DNA of 64,000 nucleotides, from NCBI GenBank assembly GCA_024516155.1, contig JAJJXM010000089.1:62001-126000 (forward strand), read 5' to 3'. The DNA comes from Pyronema omphalodes. Lineage: Eukaryota; Ascomycota; Pezizomycetes; Pezizales; Pyronemataceae. This document shows, in pieces, positions 33,913 through 45,071 of the stretch. Within the stretch, counting starts at the first letter, position 1. The number at the start of each line of letters is the position of its first letter. The translations under genes were made by a program, and so were the position numbers. Below the pieces are notes generated by a model. The model did not search any database and was not told the origin of the DNA. It saw nothing but the letters and a program-made list of their open reading frames with translations.

Positions 33913-35040
33913 ATGGACGATCAAGAAATCGTCATCGCGCTGTTCCTGAACGCAGCGCAAAGGGACGAGATCAATAGAGACCCCACGAAATTAAAAGATC
34001 TCCGTAATGCAGTCGATGACTACAAACGAGACCGCCAGAAATTGACCGACCTCCAGGCAGAATTGGCAGATTCCAGGAAGGACAATTCGGATTACGCAAA
34101 ACGAATCTCCGACCTGGAACGGGATCTCGGATCCGCAAATACTACAATTCGCCTGCTACAATCGATCACGGAAAAATCGGCCTCCCCCTCGATGAGACCG
34201 ATCGAGCTCCCCCACCCGCCCGAATTCACCGGAGACCGAAAGGAACTCCCCAACTTCGTCTCCAAGGTTAGGTCCAAGTTGGCTGGAGACTCAGCCCGCT
34301 TCACCGACGACCAACATAAGCTCCGCTATCTCTACGGTTACCTGAAAGGAAACGCACCAAATCAGGTCCAACCCTACGTACTCACGGACAAAATCAATCT
34401 AAAAGACGCCGAAGAACTGATCACCATCCTTGAGTCCGCCTTCGGAGACCCAGACCAGGTCGGCACCGCCTCGATGGAGCTCGACAAACTAAACCAGGGC
34501 AATAAAGAATTCAGCGTATACTATGCCGAATTTCAACGAATCATGGCCATCCTCAACTTCGACGCAAACGCAAAAAAGGCTGCCCTAAAGAGAGGACTCT
34601 CGAGAGAATTACAATCGAGCCTCGTCTACCAAGCGGACGAACCACAAGACTTCACCAAGTTCGTCGAACTCTGCCAGAAGCTGGACTACCGACTCAGAGC
34701 CCACGGCACCCTTTCCAAACGAACAATTCCGACGCTCACCCCCCGCACGCTCCCTACAGCCACTCGACCATCAGCTCACCCAACAAACTCGAATAGTGGC
34801 AACTACGGCTCCGCACCCATGGACCTCTCTGCATCGCAGAAAGCCCAGAATCAACGCCGCCGGGACGAGCGAATGGCAAAGGGGTTATGCCTCTATTGTG
34901 GGTCGGCAGACCACTTCAAAAACGACTGCCCCTCCCTAGCAGCGAACACCTCTCGGAAGTTACGCCTCGCCGCCGTGGACCTCCTATCACCCCCCCAGGA
35001 AACCTCCTCTATCCCCAGCCCCGAGGAGGGAAAAGAATAG
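33913..35040 (+). CDS. Element A1 Gag
   Basis: 375 aa, intact. Residues 30-90 form a coiled coil (DLQAELADSRKDNSDYAKRISDLERDLGSANTTIRLLQ). The central part is a retrotransposon gag capsid domain (PEFTGDRKELPNFVSKVRSKL; LRYLYGYLKGNAPNQVQPYV; ESAFGDPDQVGTASMELDKLNQGNKEFSVYYAEFQRI). A CCHC zinc knuckle CLYCGSADHFKNDC is near residue 330. The gene ends EEGKE-TAG within the frameshift signal. Gag packages the element RNA. Confidence 0.92.
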   Translation: MDDQEIVIALFLNAAQRDEINRDPTKLKDLRNAVDDYKRDRQKLTDLQAELADSRKDNSDYAKRISDLERDLGSANTTIRLLQSITEKSASPSMRPIELPHPPEFTGDRKELPNFVSKVRSKLAGDSARFTDDQHKLRYLYGYLKGNAPNQVQPYVLTDKINLKDAEELITILESAFGDPDQVGTASMELDKLNQGNKEFSVYYAEFQRIMAILNFDANAKKAALKRGLSRELQSSLVYQADEPQDFTKFVELCQKLDYRLRAHGTLSKRTIPTLTPRTLPTATRPSAHPTNSNSGNYGSAPMDLSASQKAQNQRRRDERMAKGLCLYCGSADHFKNDCPSLAANTSRKLRLAAVDLLSPPQETSSIPSPEEGKE

Positions 35041-35073
35041 TCCACCATCAGCCCGTTGGCCCTCCTGGTGGAC
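35028..35073 (+). promoter_or_regulatory. -1 frameshift signal between gag and pol, element A1
   Basis: Heptamer GGGAAAA (35,028-35,034) is in gag register (GAG GGA AAA GAA TAG). After a 5-nt spacer, GTCCACCA (35,040-35,047) pairs perfectly with TGGTGGAC (35,066-35,073), an 8-bp stem with an 18-nt loop. The loop GGCC could also pair with a downstream GGCC. The -1 frame is open into pol. Identical in A2. Confidence 0.88.
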
Positions 35074-38000
35074 CTGCCCCGGCCTCTTCGTTCCCCTCGT
35101 CCCAAAATAAACTCTACGTATCAGCAAGTTCCCTATCAATTAGTCAAGAAAATGAAATGGATGGTAGTCATTTAGTCGTACCCTGCACTTTGACCAACCG
35201 TGACATCAAAATTGATACCCGTGCCCTTGTTGATTGTGGTTGTACGGGACTCTCCTTCATGAATGAGACCTTCGCTCGCCAGCACAATCTCCCCCGCTAC
35301 CAGTCAAAATCCCCAAAAACAGTTGAAGTAATAGACGGTCGCCCAATCTCCTCCGGCGACATCACAGAATATGTGAGGATCCCATGCACCATCGGTGATC
35401 ACCACGAAATCCTGACCGCCTACTTAACCTCCCTCGGTCACTACCCCCTCGTCCTCGGGATCCCTTGGTTGAAGAAGCATGACGTTACCATCAACTTCGC
35501 AACTAACGACATCCAATTCCGCTCCCCTAACTGCCTGCCCCACCGCACCGCCGTCAAGGCACCCCCAATCAAGGGCTTACCACCAGATCGACGAAACAAA
35601 ATCTGCGCAATCTCAGCCACGACGTTCAAAAGAATCGTCAGGAACAATAACCAACGATATGGTAACGTCGAACCCTTTCACCTATCCCTAAACGAAATCA
35701 ACATGGCCCTACGAGACCCTGCGGACGCCAAACCAGACCTAAAGACCCTCGTTCCCACCGAATACCACGAGTTCCTGGAAATTTTCGAAAAGGTTAACGC
35801 CGACAAACTACCCCTACACCGCCCCTGTGACCACAAAATCCCACTCGAGGACGGATTCAAACCTCCGTTCGGACCACTCTACTCCCTCTCACGTCCGGAA
35901 CTGGAGGAACTCAAGAGGTGGATAGACGAAAATATGAGCAAAGGATTCATACGAACGTCCTCCTCCCCGGCCGCCGCCCCAATCCTATTCGTCCGTAAAG
36001 GTGATGGCTCCCTACGCCTCGTAGTGGATTATCGCGGAATAAACGAGGGCACCATTAAAAATCGCTACCCCCTCCCCTTAATGCAGGATACGCTGATGAA
36101 CCTGTCCCGAGCAAAGTGGTTCACAAAGCTTGATATTCGAGGGGGCCTACAACCTCATCCGAATGGCGGAGGGAGAGGAGTGGAAGACCGCCTTTCGCAC
36201 CCGCTACGGCCTCTTCGAATCCTTGGTAATGCCGTTCGGGCTAACCAACGCCCCCGCAACCTTCCAAAATTTCATCAACGACACCTTAGCACCCTATGTG
36301 GACCGTTTCTGCACGGCATACCTAGACGACACCCTAATCTACTCCGACACGCTCGAAGAGCACCAGCAACACGTCGCCATGGTCCTGGAAGCTTTCCGAA
36401 AAGCGGGCCTCCACCTAAAACCCGAAAAGTGCGAATTTCACCAACAGCAGGTCAAATACCTTGGCCTGATCATCAGCACGGAAGGCATCAAGATGGACCC
36501 AGAAAAAATCACCGCAGTGAGAGAATGGGACCCACCGAAAAACCTCAAAGACGTCCGCGCCTTCCTCGGTTTCGCCAATTTTTATCGCCGCTTTGTACGG
36601 AACTATTCGAAAATCGTGCAACCCCTCACCCTCCTGACACGAAAAGGAGTACCGTTTGCGTGGGACAGCCCACAACAACAGGCTTTCGACGAACTCAAAG
36701 CAACCTTCACCTCCGCACCAGTCCTCGCCCGCCTCGACCCCGATCGGGATGTGATAGTAGAAACGGATGCCTCCGACTTCGTATCGGCTGGCGTCCTGTC
36801 ACAGTACGATGCTAACGGCGTTCTACATCCCGTGGCTTATTTCTCAAAAAAGCACTCCCCCGCGGAGTGTAACTACGATATCTACGACAAGGAGTTGATG
36901 GCAATTGTCCGAGCATTCGAGGAGTGGCGGCCAGAACTACAATCGGTCATCAACCCTGTGCGGGTTCTGTCCGACCACAAAAATTTGGAATACTTCACGA
37001 CGACCAAGCTCCTCAACAGGCGTCAAGCCCGGTGGTCGCAATTCCTCTCACAGTTCAACTTTAAGATCGTCTATCGCCCCGGAACTGCGGGAGGAAAACC
37101 AGATGCTCTAACCAGGCGATCCGGAGATCTGCCCAAGGAAGGGGATGACCGCTCTCTGGCTAATCATACAACAGTGCTCAAACCAGAAAACATCCTCCTA
37201 CACACCTCTGCCGCCACCGTTTCGCCCCTTTCGCCCCACCCCCCCGAGCACCCCGCCCCTACACCCCGTCCCGATGCACCGCTCCTACAGCGACTCTTCC
37301 TCGACGCCTACGCCGCCGACCCCTTTCCCAACAGAGTACTACAGATGCTCAACGACGGAACCAAGCACTGTAGGGACATCACACTCGCCGAGTGCGAAAG
37401 ACAAGACAACCACCTCCTCTACCGTCGCCGAAGTTGGGTCCCCGACCACGAGCCCCTCAAACTACACCTCTTAAAACAACACCACGACACACCCATCGCC
37501 GGACACCCAGGAAGGTCCAAAACGCTCGAGCTGTTGCTAAGGACCTACACTTGGCCCAACATGCGTAAAGACGTGGACCGTTACACCCGAAATTGTCACA
37601 TCTGCCAACGCTCCAAGCCCAACAGACACGCCCCCTTTGGTGTCCTCCGCCCCCTACCCATTCCCGACCGACCGTGGCAAGACATCTCGATGGACTTTGT
37701 CACCGGGCTACCCTGATCCAACGGAAACGATGCTATCTGGGTTGTCGTGGACCGTTTAACAAAAGAAAGACACTTTGTAGCCTGCCAGACCAACGTCGAC
37801 GCAAAAGAACTCGCCAACCTGTTCGTCAAACACATCTTTCGACTCCACGGCTTACCCCTAACGATAATCTCCGATCGAGGGCCGCAGTTCTCCGCCCTTT
37901 TCTGGAAACACCTCTGCCGTCGACTGGGAATCGAACCTCGGTTGTCGACCGCCTTCCACCCTCAAACGGACGGCCAGACCGAGCGGATGAACGCAACCAT

Positions 38001-38757
38001 GGAGCAATACCTGAGAGCTCACGTAAACTACTTACAGGACGACTGGGCAGAGTGGCTCCCCCTGGCAGAGTTCGCCGCCAACAACCAGGCGTCCGAAACC
38101 ACCGGTTCCTCCCCCTTTTTCGCCAACAAAGGATTCGACCCCCGCTGCCAGTTCGACCTGACGCCCGCCGCCACAAACGACACCAACGACCGCCGCGCTC
38201 CGGCCACATCCAAAATCCCCTCGGAGATCCATGACCATCTACGATCCGAAATAACTCGGGCCAATCTCCGCCATCAAGACAACGCCGACAAGCACCGCCT
38301 ACCTTCACCGAACTACCAGGTGGGTGACCTCGTATGGCTAGACGCCAGGAATTGGAAGACCAGACGCCCCTCCAAAAAACTCGACAGTAAACGTCACGGT
38401 CCCTTCAAGGTAACCGCGAAGATATCCCCCTACGCTTATCGTCTCGAGATTCCGACCACAATGAAATGTCACGACGTGTACCACGTATCCCTCCTCGAAC
38501 CCGCCGCCAACGATCCGTACCCCGGGCAACACCCCGAACCCCCTCCACCGATAGAAATCGATGGCGAGAACGAATACTTTATCGAGGCAATCCTAGACTC
38601 CCGAATCCATCGCCGCAAACTACAATACATGGTGAAATGGGTAGGGTATGACTTACCGGAATGGGAACCAGCCGAGCTACACACCGATAGCCAAGCCGTC
38701 GACACCTTCCACGAAAAATACCCTGACAAACCAGGCCCCCTACAATCGACAGCCTAA
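35034..38757 (+). pseudogene. Element A1 pol: protease, RT, RNase H, integrase, chromodomain (one frameshift, one TGA)
   Basis: Protease ALVDCGCTGLSF with WLKKHDV flap region; RT LRLVVDYRGINEG and YLDDTLIY; RNase H ETDASDFVSAGVLS; integrase HHCC finger (H..GHPG..CHICQ), MDFVTGLP, ISDRGPQF and the Glu region MEQYLRAHV; C-terminal chromodomain NEYFIEAILDSRIHRRKLQYMVKWVGY. The frame is broken twice: an extra G in a G5 run at 36,141-36,145 (A2 has G4), and TGA at 37,714-37,716 just after the first integrase Asp. The TGA is also present in A2. All other parts are open to the stop at 38,757. Confidence 0.92.
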
Positions 38758-38783
38758 GATCCCATCTCGCCGGAGCTCGCGCC

Positions 38784-38797
38784 AAACAGGGGGATCC
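38784..38797 (+). promoter_or_regulatory. Polypurine tract of element A1
   Basis: AAACAGGGGGATCC lies directly before the 3' LTR. The same position holds CAAACAGGGGGATCC in A2 and AACAGGGGGGTAC in B1. Confidence 0.8.
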
Positions 38798-39361
38798 TGT
38801 CACGGCTCGCCTCACACGCCATCACTCGGCGCCTTCCCCCCCGCCCCGCGTCACGAATTATCACTCGGTCCTCCGCAGAGCTTACCCGAGCGCCCGCAAT
38901 TGTGCGAACAGCGACCGAGTGAGTTTAGCAAAAGCAGTCACACGTATTTAGTTTCTTGGTATCTAAGAGGAGGAAAGATGTATATAAGAGGACTTATCCT
39001 CCCTGCGTTCTGTTTTGTTTTCCTTTCCTTTCCTCACTCAGTTATTTGTTTATCTATTTAAGTAAATTCCTTCGTCTTCTCGATCCTCGCTACGTTCTCG
39101 CCTCCGTCTCCGTTCTCCGGCTTCGCTTCGTGAAGACCGCCCTCGTCACGACACCCTGCCCTCGCTTCGCTACCGAGCCTCCCTCCGGTGACACCTCTTG
39201 CCCCTAAACACGGAGCATCGAGGAACTGCTGCACGACACAGTTCCCGATATCCTACGTTGGCGCTGTCTCAGAGTCCCTGTCCCCCGATCGAGTCCCTCG
39301 TCTCCGATTGCGAGCCCCCGGGTTCCCCGCTCCCCCGTCGAATCCCCGCGCTCCCGTTACA
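38798..39361 (+). repeat. 3' LTR of element A1
   Basis: 564 bp; two differences from the 5' LTR (a T/C in the TTTTC tract and an A/G in ATTTAARTAAATT). Followed directly by target copy CCCTA. Confidence 0.95.
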
Positions 39362-42189
39362 CCCTATACTCGTTATCACGCAACGCGTTACAGTCACTGA
39401 AAGCGTGGCTCGATGAGAATCTGGAGAAAGGATTTATACAACGCTCCCAATCATCAGCCGCCTCGCCGATATTATTTGTGAAAAAATCAGACGGATCCCT
39501 ACGCCTATGCGTCGATTACCGACGACTGAATGAAGGTACCGAGAAGAATCGGTACCCGCTGCCATTGATACAGGAAACAATGATGAATCTTTCCAAAGCT
39601 CAATATTTTACGACCCTGGATGTCCGCAGCGCTTATAACCTTATCAGAATGGCAGAAGGCGAAGAATGGAAGACGGCCTTCCGCACAAGGTACGGCCTAT
39701 TCGAGTCGAAAGTGATGCCCTTTGGGCTCACCAACGCGCCTGCCGATTTCCAGGCATTCATAAATGATGTCCTGAGACCATACCTGGACCAGTTTTGTAC
39801 GGCATACCTGGACGATATCCTGGTGTTTTCTGAAACAAAGCCCGATCACACCGCACACGTCCGAAAGATCTTGGAACGACTCAAACAAGAAAAACTGCAC
39901 TTGAAGCCAGAGAAGTGTAAGTTTGCTAAGGCAGAAGTACAGTACCTGGGCTACAACATTGGCCGCGACGGCGCGCGCATGATGGATTCCAAAGTAGCCA
40001 CAGTCAGAGATTGGAAGGAACCAACCAATTTGAAACAGGTCCAAGAGTTCCTGGGTTTCGCAAACTTCTACTGACGATTTATCAAGGACTACTCAAAAGT
40101 GGTCTCCCCTCTAACGGCTCTGACCCAAAAGAAAGATGGTAAAGCAATCCCCTTTACCTGGGGTAAAGATCAGCAAAGCGCCTTCGACCGACTGAAGGAC
40201 GCATTTACATCAGCACCGATTCTCAAGCACTTCGACTACGAGAAACCGATTGTAGTAGAAACAGACGCATCTGACTATGTGTCTGCTGGAGTTTTATCAC
40301 AATACGACCACGATAACGTGTTACACCCCGTTGCGTTTTATTCCGAAAAGCATTCCCCGGCAGAATGCAACTATGAGATCTATGACAAAGAACTACTGGC
40401 AATGGTTCGTTGTTTTGAGGAATGGCGTCCCCACTTGGAGGGCTCCGCCTTCCCTATAAAAGTATTGACAGACCACAAGAATCTCGAATACTTTATGACG
40501 ACAAAGCTACTAAACAGACGACAAGCACGCTGGGCCGAATTCCTGTCTCGGTTCAACTTTGTGATCACCTATCGACCGGGAACATTGGGAGGAAAACCGG
40601 ACGCCCTGACAAGACGAGTCGCCGACCTCCCGGGAGAGGGAGACGAACGCATACTACCGAATCAGCAAGCTGTTCTAAAGCCACAAAACTTCCAATTGTG
40701 CATGACCCCGCCCATGAAACTTGCACCCTCCGAAGTGGACCTCCTGTTTAAGGAGGGCTACAAGACAGATTCATTCCCAAACCGAGTGTTGGGAATGCTG
40801 GAAGACGGTACACGAATCTGTAAGGACATATCACTCGCCAATTACTCCGTGTTGGAAAACAGATTGTACTACCGAGACTGCCTCTATGTCCCCGCGCTAG
40901 ACAAACTACGACTGAAACTACTACAAGATCACCAGGACCCCCCCACCATGGGACACCCGGGCCGTGCAAAGACTTTCGAACTCCTCGCCAGGAATTATTA
41001 CTGGCCCTCTATGAGAAAAGATGTGGACCAATTCGTCCGAAATTGCCACACTCGTAAAAGAACAAAAGCTACCCGCCACGCACCCTATGGAACCTTGAAA
41101 CCCCTACCGGTCCCGCACCACCCGTGGCACAATATATCTGTGGACTTTGTTACTGGACTACCGACATCAGAAGGCTTCGACGCAATATGTGCGATTCTTT
41201 GCCGACTCACGAAACAGCGGCACTTAGTGCCCTGTCACTCCACGATAGACGCAGAAGGCTTGGCGCAACTCTTCCTGGAAAACGTATTCAAACTACACGG
41301 TCTGCCAGACACAGTAGTGTCCGACCGCGGCCCGCAATTTGTGGCCCACTTCTGGAAACACCTGGCAAATTGCATGGGTATCGAGATTGCCACGAGCACG
41401 GCCTTCCACCCCCAGACCGATGGCCAAACAGAAAGAATCAATGCGGTCACGGAGCAATATCTCCGCGCGTACGTCTGTTATCTACAAGACGACTGGAAGA
41501 AATTTTTACCACTGGCAGAATTTGCTGCAAATAACCAAGTATCGGATACAACGTCGCTGTCCCCGTTCTACGCCGTATACGGCCGACACCCCAAATGCTC
41601 CTTCCAATTGGAAATCAGGACAGACAATCCTGAAGAAGTGAAAGCGAACGAGGTAGCGGAAAGGATGTCGCACATCCATGACGTCTTACGTTCGGAAATG
41701 AAATACGCCCAAGCCCGCCACATAGAAGCCGCCGACAATTCCCGACTCCCCGCGCCGGTCTTCAAACCAGCAGACCTAGTATGGCTGGACGCCCGCAACC
41801 TCAGAACCCGCCGCCCCTCAAACAAACTAGAAAACAAACACCTAGGCCCCTTCACCGTGGTACGGCCCATTGGATCCCACGCCTATGAGTTGGATATACC
41901 TGAGACAACGAAACATCATAGGACCTTCCCCGTGTCCCTACTAAACCCAGCCCCTTCGGATATCCCACCGCCCCTACCGGTAGTAGTAGACGGCGAAGAA
42001 GAATGGTTCGTGGATGAAATTCTGGATAGCCGTTGGTCACGAGGAAACCTGCAGTACCTGGTCAAGTGGACCGGCCATGACTCTCCAACCTGGGAACCGG
42101 AAACGAACCTATCCGAAACTGAGGCCGCTGAGAAATTCCACCAGTTATACCCAGACAAACCTTCTCCTCTCGTAGGAACTCGAGCCTAA
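39362..42189 (+). pseudogene. B1 pol C-terminal part: RT, RNase H, integrase, chromodomain
   Basis: Continues B1 pol after element A1. RT motifs [13 protein letters not shown] and YLDDILVF; a TGA at 40,072-40,074 replaces the first Arg of the conserved FYRRF (CGA to TGA); RNase [15 protein letters not shown]; integrase with GHPGRAKTFELL but the HHCC finger reads CHTRKR, so the last Cys is lost (B3 keeps CHTCKR); VDFVTGLP, SDRGPQF and VTEQYLRAYV catalytic regions; chromodomain EEWFVDEILDSRWSRGNLQYLVKWTGH. From 40,099 to 42,189 the frame is open (696 codons). Confidence 0.9.
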
Positions 42190-42200
42190 CAGGGGGGTAC
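42188..42200 (+). promoter_or_regulatory. Polypurine tract of element B1
   Basis: AACAGGGGGGTAC directly before the 3' LTR; overlaps the pol stop. Confidence 0.75.
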
Positions 42201-42720
42201 TGTCACGGCACACGGCTGACGAGCCGTTGTGTTGTTGCGTCACCATTGTGTTGTCGTTGTTGTTGCCGTTGTCTTGCCGTGTTGTGTTGTGTTGTCGTTG
42301 TGTTGTTGTGTGTGCTGTGCCGTTGTTGTTGATAGACTGACTGATGATGGATGACGTACCATAAGCGGGAGAGCTGTGGCGTCGCAGGTGAAATGATGGA
42401 CAACGGAAGCTGTCATGTAGCGATGTTGGATGACGGCCCAGCAAGAGTGCTGGCCGCCCCTTTGTACATAAGGAGGCTTGCCTCCCCGTTGTTGAGTTCT
42501 CCATCGAACGTCTTGTGTCTTTCCCTTGTCCTTAATAAAGACTTCTCCTTTCAGTCCCACGTCATTCTGGTCCTTGTCCCTGTCCCTGTTTCGTGTGCCG
42601 TCCGTCTGCCGTGCACTTCGGTCCTTGTTTCCTCCGTTCGGCTTCCGACGCCTTGCCAAGCCCTGACCCTCCTGCCGTGTTCAAGCGTGTCCCTCGAACT
42701 TCCGTTCGTGCACCTTGACA
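42201..42720 (+). repeat. 3' LTR of element B1
   Basis: 520 bp, starts TGTCACGGC and ends CTTGACA. Near the 5' end CGGCT-GACG-AGCCG can form a hairpin. A TTG/CCG-rich variable tract follows. The LTR lies in a minus-strand LINE relic. Confidence 0.88.
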
Positions 42721-43110
42721 GGTATCACCACAACCAGTTGCTGGTGGGGGGGGAGGGGGGGGCATCTGGAGGGGGGCGGCATTTCGGTATGCCGAAACCG
42801 AAAATAAGGTCGGTTTGGCGGGTGGTGGAGTGGCGTTGATGAAAGTGCCCGGAATCCGGCCCAGAGGTCCCAGAATCGCGTTTTCCGCTGAATCTCCAAG
42901 GTAGACGGTCACTGGGTTCCGACAATCGAAATTCGGGGTAATTACGAGGTAAGAAATCGATTACCGATTCGAAAATCGGGGAAATTGTTCTTGTTGACGA
43001 AAATGCAGGGGGGGGTCAGCGCTTTCTTTGTGGTGTGTTGCGTGTGCGCACTCCTTGTGCGCACAGAGGCTACCGCGCCGGGTGTCCTCTCTATCCTCCA
43101 CCCTTCCCCT
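42721..43110 (-). mobile_element. 5' leader relic of a LINE, minus strand
   Basis: The reverse complement resembles the LINE leader at about 51,090-51,400: shared blocks include GCTGACCCCCCCCTGCATTTTC, CAGCGGAAAA..CGCGATTCTGG, TCAACGCCACYCCACCACCCGCC, GGTTTCGGCATACCGAA and CTGGTTGTGGTG. It is cut off at 42,720 by the B1 LTR. Coding parts of this copy are not seen. Confidence 0.7.
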
Positions 43111-43243
43111 CCCATTTCAAGCCCTTTTTCTGCCTTTAATTCCTCCACAAAGCAAAACTCAAACCAAAGCAAAGTTAAACAGCCGCCGGGCCACCCACGC
43201 CCCCACTCTCCTCCCCTGTCTCAACACGTCCGCCGGTGCCTCC

Positions 43244-44459
43244 TCACTCTTTGCCCTTTGAGGCACCTGGGCATGCCCTGCCCCTGTTCTCCTCCCCTCT
43301 TTCCCCACCTCCTTCCTTCCTCCTCAGCCTTCTTGCTGCTCCACCTTGCCTCTCTCCCCTTCTCGGCGGTGGTGCTGTAAGTCCAAGATTGTTGTTCCCA
43401 ATCGCAATCTGGACTTTGATGCCTCCGCTCTTCACGACTTCTGCCCAAGTCATCTTTGCAAGGGGTTTGTGGGTCTGGCTTGGTGGGTATTCTTTCCCGT
43501 CCACCATTCTATGTTGTAGGGGTCTTGCTGGGTGACGCTGCCGTAGGTGTCGTGTCCTTCGCGTTCTGCTTCTTCCCCTGTGTAGCCTTTGCCTCCACAG
43601 TCTCTCATCCGTTGGTCTCAGCAGGGGCAGTGCTTGGGGAATCGGGTAGAGGTGCGTCCTGAGCAGATGAACTGTCAGGGTGAGGTTCGGGTGTCGCTTC
43701 GGTCGAAGTGATCACAAGGACAGGTACGGGGGACATGAGCTTGAGGGCATCAAGCTTCTCCTGGGCGGCGGTAGTCGCATGCTTTGAGTGCATCAAGCTT
43801 CGCACCAGGGATGCAGCTCTTGGTTTGTGGTTCACTGGCCTTCTGTTCGTCGGTGAGGTGGGATCGGTGTTCTGGTCTCTTCCCCTTCGATTTCTCTTGC
43901 TAGGACAGTTGCGAACAGTGTCCACGACATCCTGAATATCATGTTGGACGACGGACAGTTGCATAGTCATCTCTTCCATCGCTGAGGAGGAGGCCATGAG
44001 GTTCAGTGAGGGGGGCGCCGAGATGACTTATTGCTGTCCGTCGATTTTGTTCGTGAGGGCGTCGACAGCGGCCTTGAGAGCTACTGTTTCTGCCTGTGTA
44101 GAGTCGTTTGCTGCACGCAGCATCGCGTTTTTGCCGAGCGAATCGTCGAATTTCGTCATCATGACATCGAATCTGCAGTGTATCGGATCTCTTTGGTTGC
44201 GTATAGATTCATCCAGTGTATTCAAGGGTCGCTGTGTGGCCTGATGGATCTGTTGTATCCCCAGGAAGCTGGCTCCAGTGAGTTCGGCGTAGTTGTCTAT
44301 AAACAGTTGATCTAGGGTGACATAGTTGTCGTCAACTGCGACTGCCTCATTAATTGCAGATACACACAAGCGACGGTACGTACTGAACCGGCTGTGTTCA
44401 GTTGTTTCCTGTTGCTGCTGTGTTGAAGCCGAAGGAACTGGTGATCCTGCCAAGACCAT
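43244..44459 (-). pseudogene. Unassigned ORF1/gag-like relic, minus strand
   Basis: Read from ATG at 44,459. 143 codons, then TAA (CAG CAA TAA), then the same frame reopens after 10 codons at ATG 43,997 for 130 codons to TGA at 43,605. Another frame (43,507-43,244) continues with KPLAKMTWAEVVKSGGIKVQIAIGNN, a motif style common in ORF1 of fungal LINEs, followed by Arg/Gly/Glu-rich sequence. The first part (TYRRLCVSAINEAVAVDDNYVTLDQLF..., MMTKFDDSLGK) looks like a folded, partly coiled-coil domain that I do not recognise. It differs from ORF1 of the LINE at 51.5 kb. Probably a decayed retroelement gene; a decayed host gene cannot be excluded. Confidence 0.5.
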
Positions 44460-44484
44460 GCTCTGGAAGGGCTTTCCAGCGAAG

Positions 44485-45069
44485 TGTCACGGCACAGGGC
44501 TGACGAGCCGTAGTATTGTGTCGTGGTGTTGCTGTGTTGCCGTTGCCATTGTGCTGTTGTTGCCGTTGTGCTGTTGTTGCCGTTGTGCTGTTGTTGCCGT
44601 TGTGTTGTTGCTACCGTTGTGTCATTGTTGTTGCCATTGTGTTGTTGCTGTTGTGTGCCATGCCATGTGTTGATTGATTGATGATGGATGATGTACCATG
44701 AGCCGTAGGAGCTGAGGCGTCGCAGGTTGGACGATGGAGAACGGAAGCCACATCATGTAGCGATGTTGATTGACGGCCCAGCAAGAGTGCTGGCCGCCCT
44801 TTGTACATAAGGCGGCTTGCCTCCCCATTGTTGTAGTCCTCCATCGAACGTCTTGTGCTTCTTCCTGTCCTTTATCCGAATCCACAATCTCTTCTCCTCA
44901 CAAGACTTACGTCACTCTTCTCCTTGTCCTTGTCCTTGTTTCGTGTGCCGACCGTTCGTCGAGCACTTCGGTCCTTGTTCCTCCGTTTCGGCTCCCGGAG
45001 CCTAGCCTAGCCATGACCCCCCCGGTAGTGCTCAGCGTGTCCTTCGAACTTCCGTTCAGGTTCCTGACA
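44485..45069 (+). repeat. 5' LTR of element B3
   Basis: 585 bp. CGGCT-GACG-AGCCG-like hairpin at the start, then repeated 17-bp units of the form TTGTTGCCGTTGTGCTG (about 44,548-44,610), then a TACATAA box flanked by GCCGCC and GGCGGC. ATCGAACGT at 44,843-44,851 is the proposed primer partner. Confidence 0.9.
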
Positions 45070-45071
45070 TT

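Larger units (their letters stand above)
33075..39361 (+). mobile_element. Ty3/gypsy chromovirus A1, young, inserted in B1 pol
   Basis: Complete structure: 564-bp LTRs at 33,075-33,638 and 38,798-39,361 with only two mismatches, target duplication CCCTA (33,070-33,074 and 39,362-39,366), primer site, 56-codon leader ORF, gag, frameshift signal, pol with chromodomain, polypurine tract. LTRs start TGTCACGG and end CGTTACA. Pol carries a one-base insertion and one TGA, so this copy is probably not autonomous although it is the youngest in the window. Confidence 0.95.
22526..42720 (+). mobile_element. Ty3/gypsy chromovirus B1, 5'-truncated and split by elements C and A1
   Basis: Once elements C (23,429-32,941) and A1 (33,075-39,361) are set aside, the remaining pieces 22,526-23,428, 32,942-33,074 and 39,362-42,720 read in one order: gag zinc knuckle, protease, RT, RNase H, integrase, chromodomain, polypurine tract, 3' LTR. 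The 5' LTR and most of gag are missing. Sequence across both cut points matches the uninterrupted copy B3 (GGGACATGATCCC; CCCTATA). No target duplication can be defined because the 5' end is lost. Confidence 0.88.

Noticed and set aside
35441..38729. Many minus-strand ORFs under A1 pol, repeated under A2
   Set aside because: Antisense shadows of GC-rich coding sequence; they recur only because the plus-strand gene recurs.
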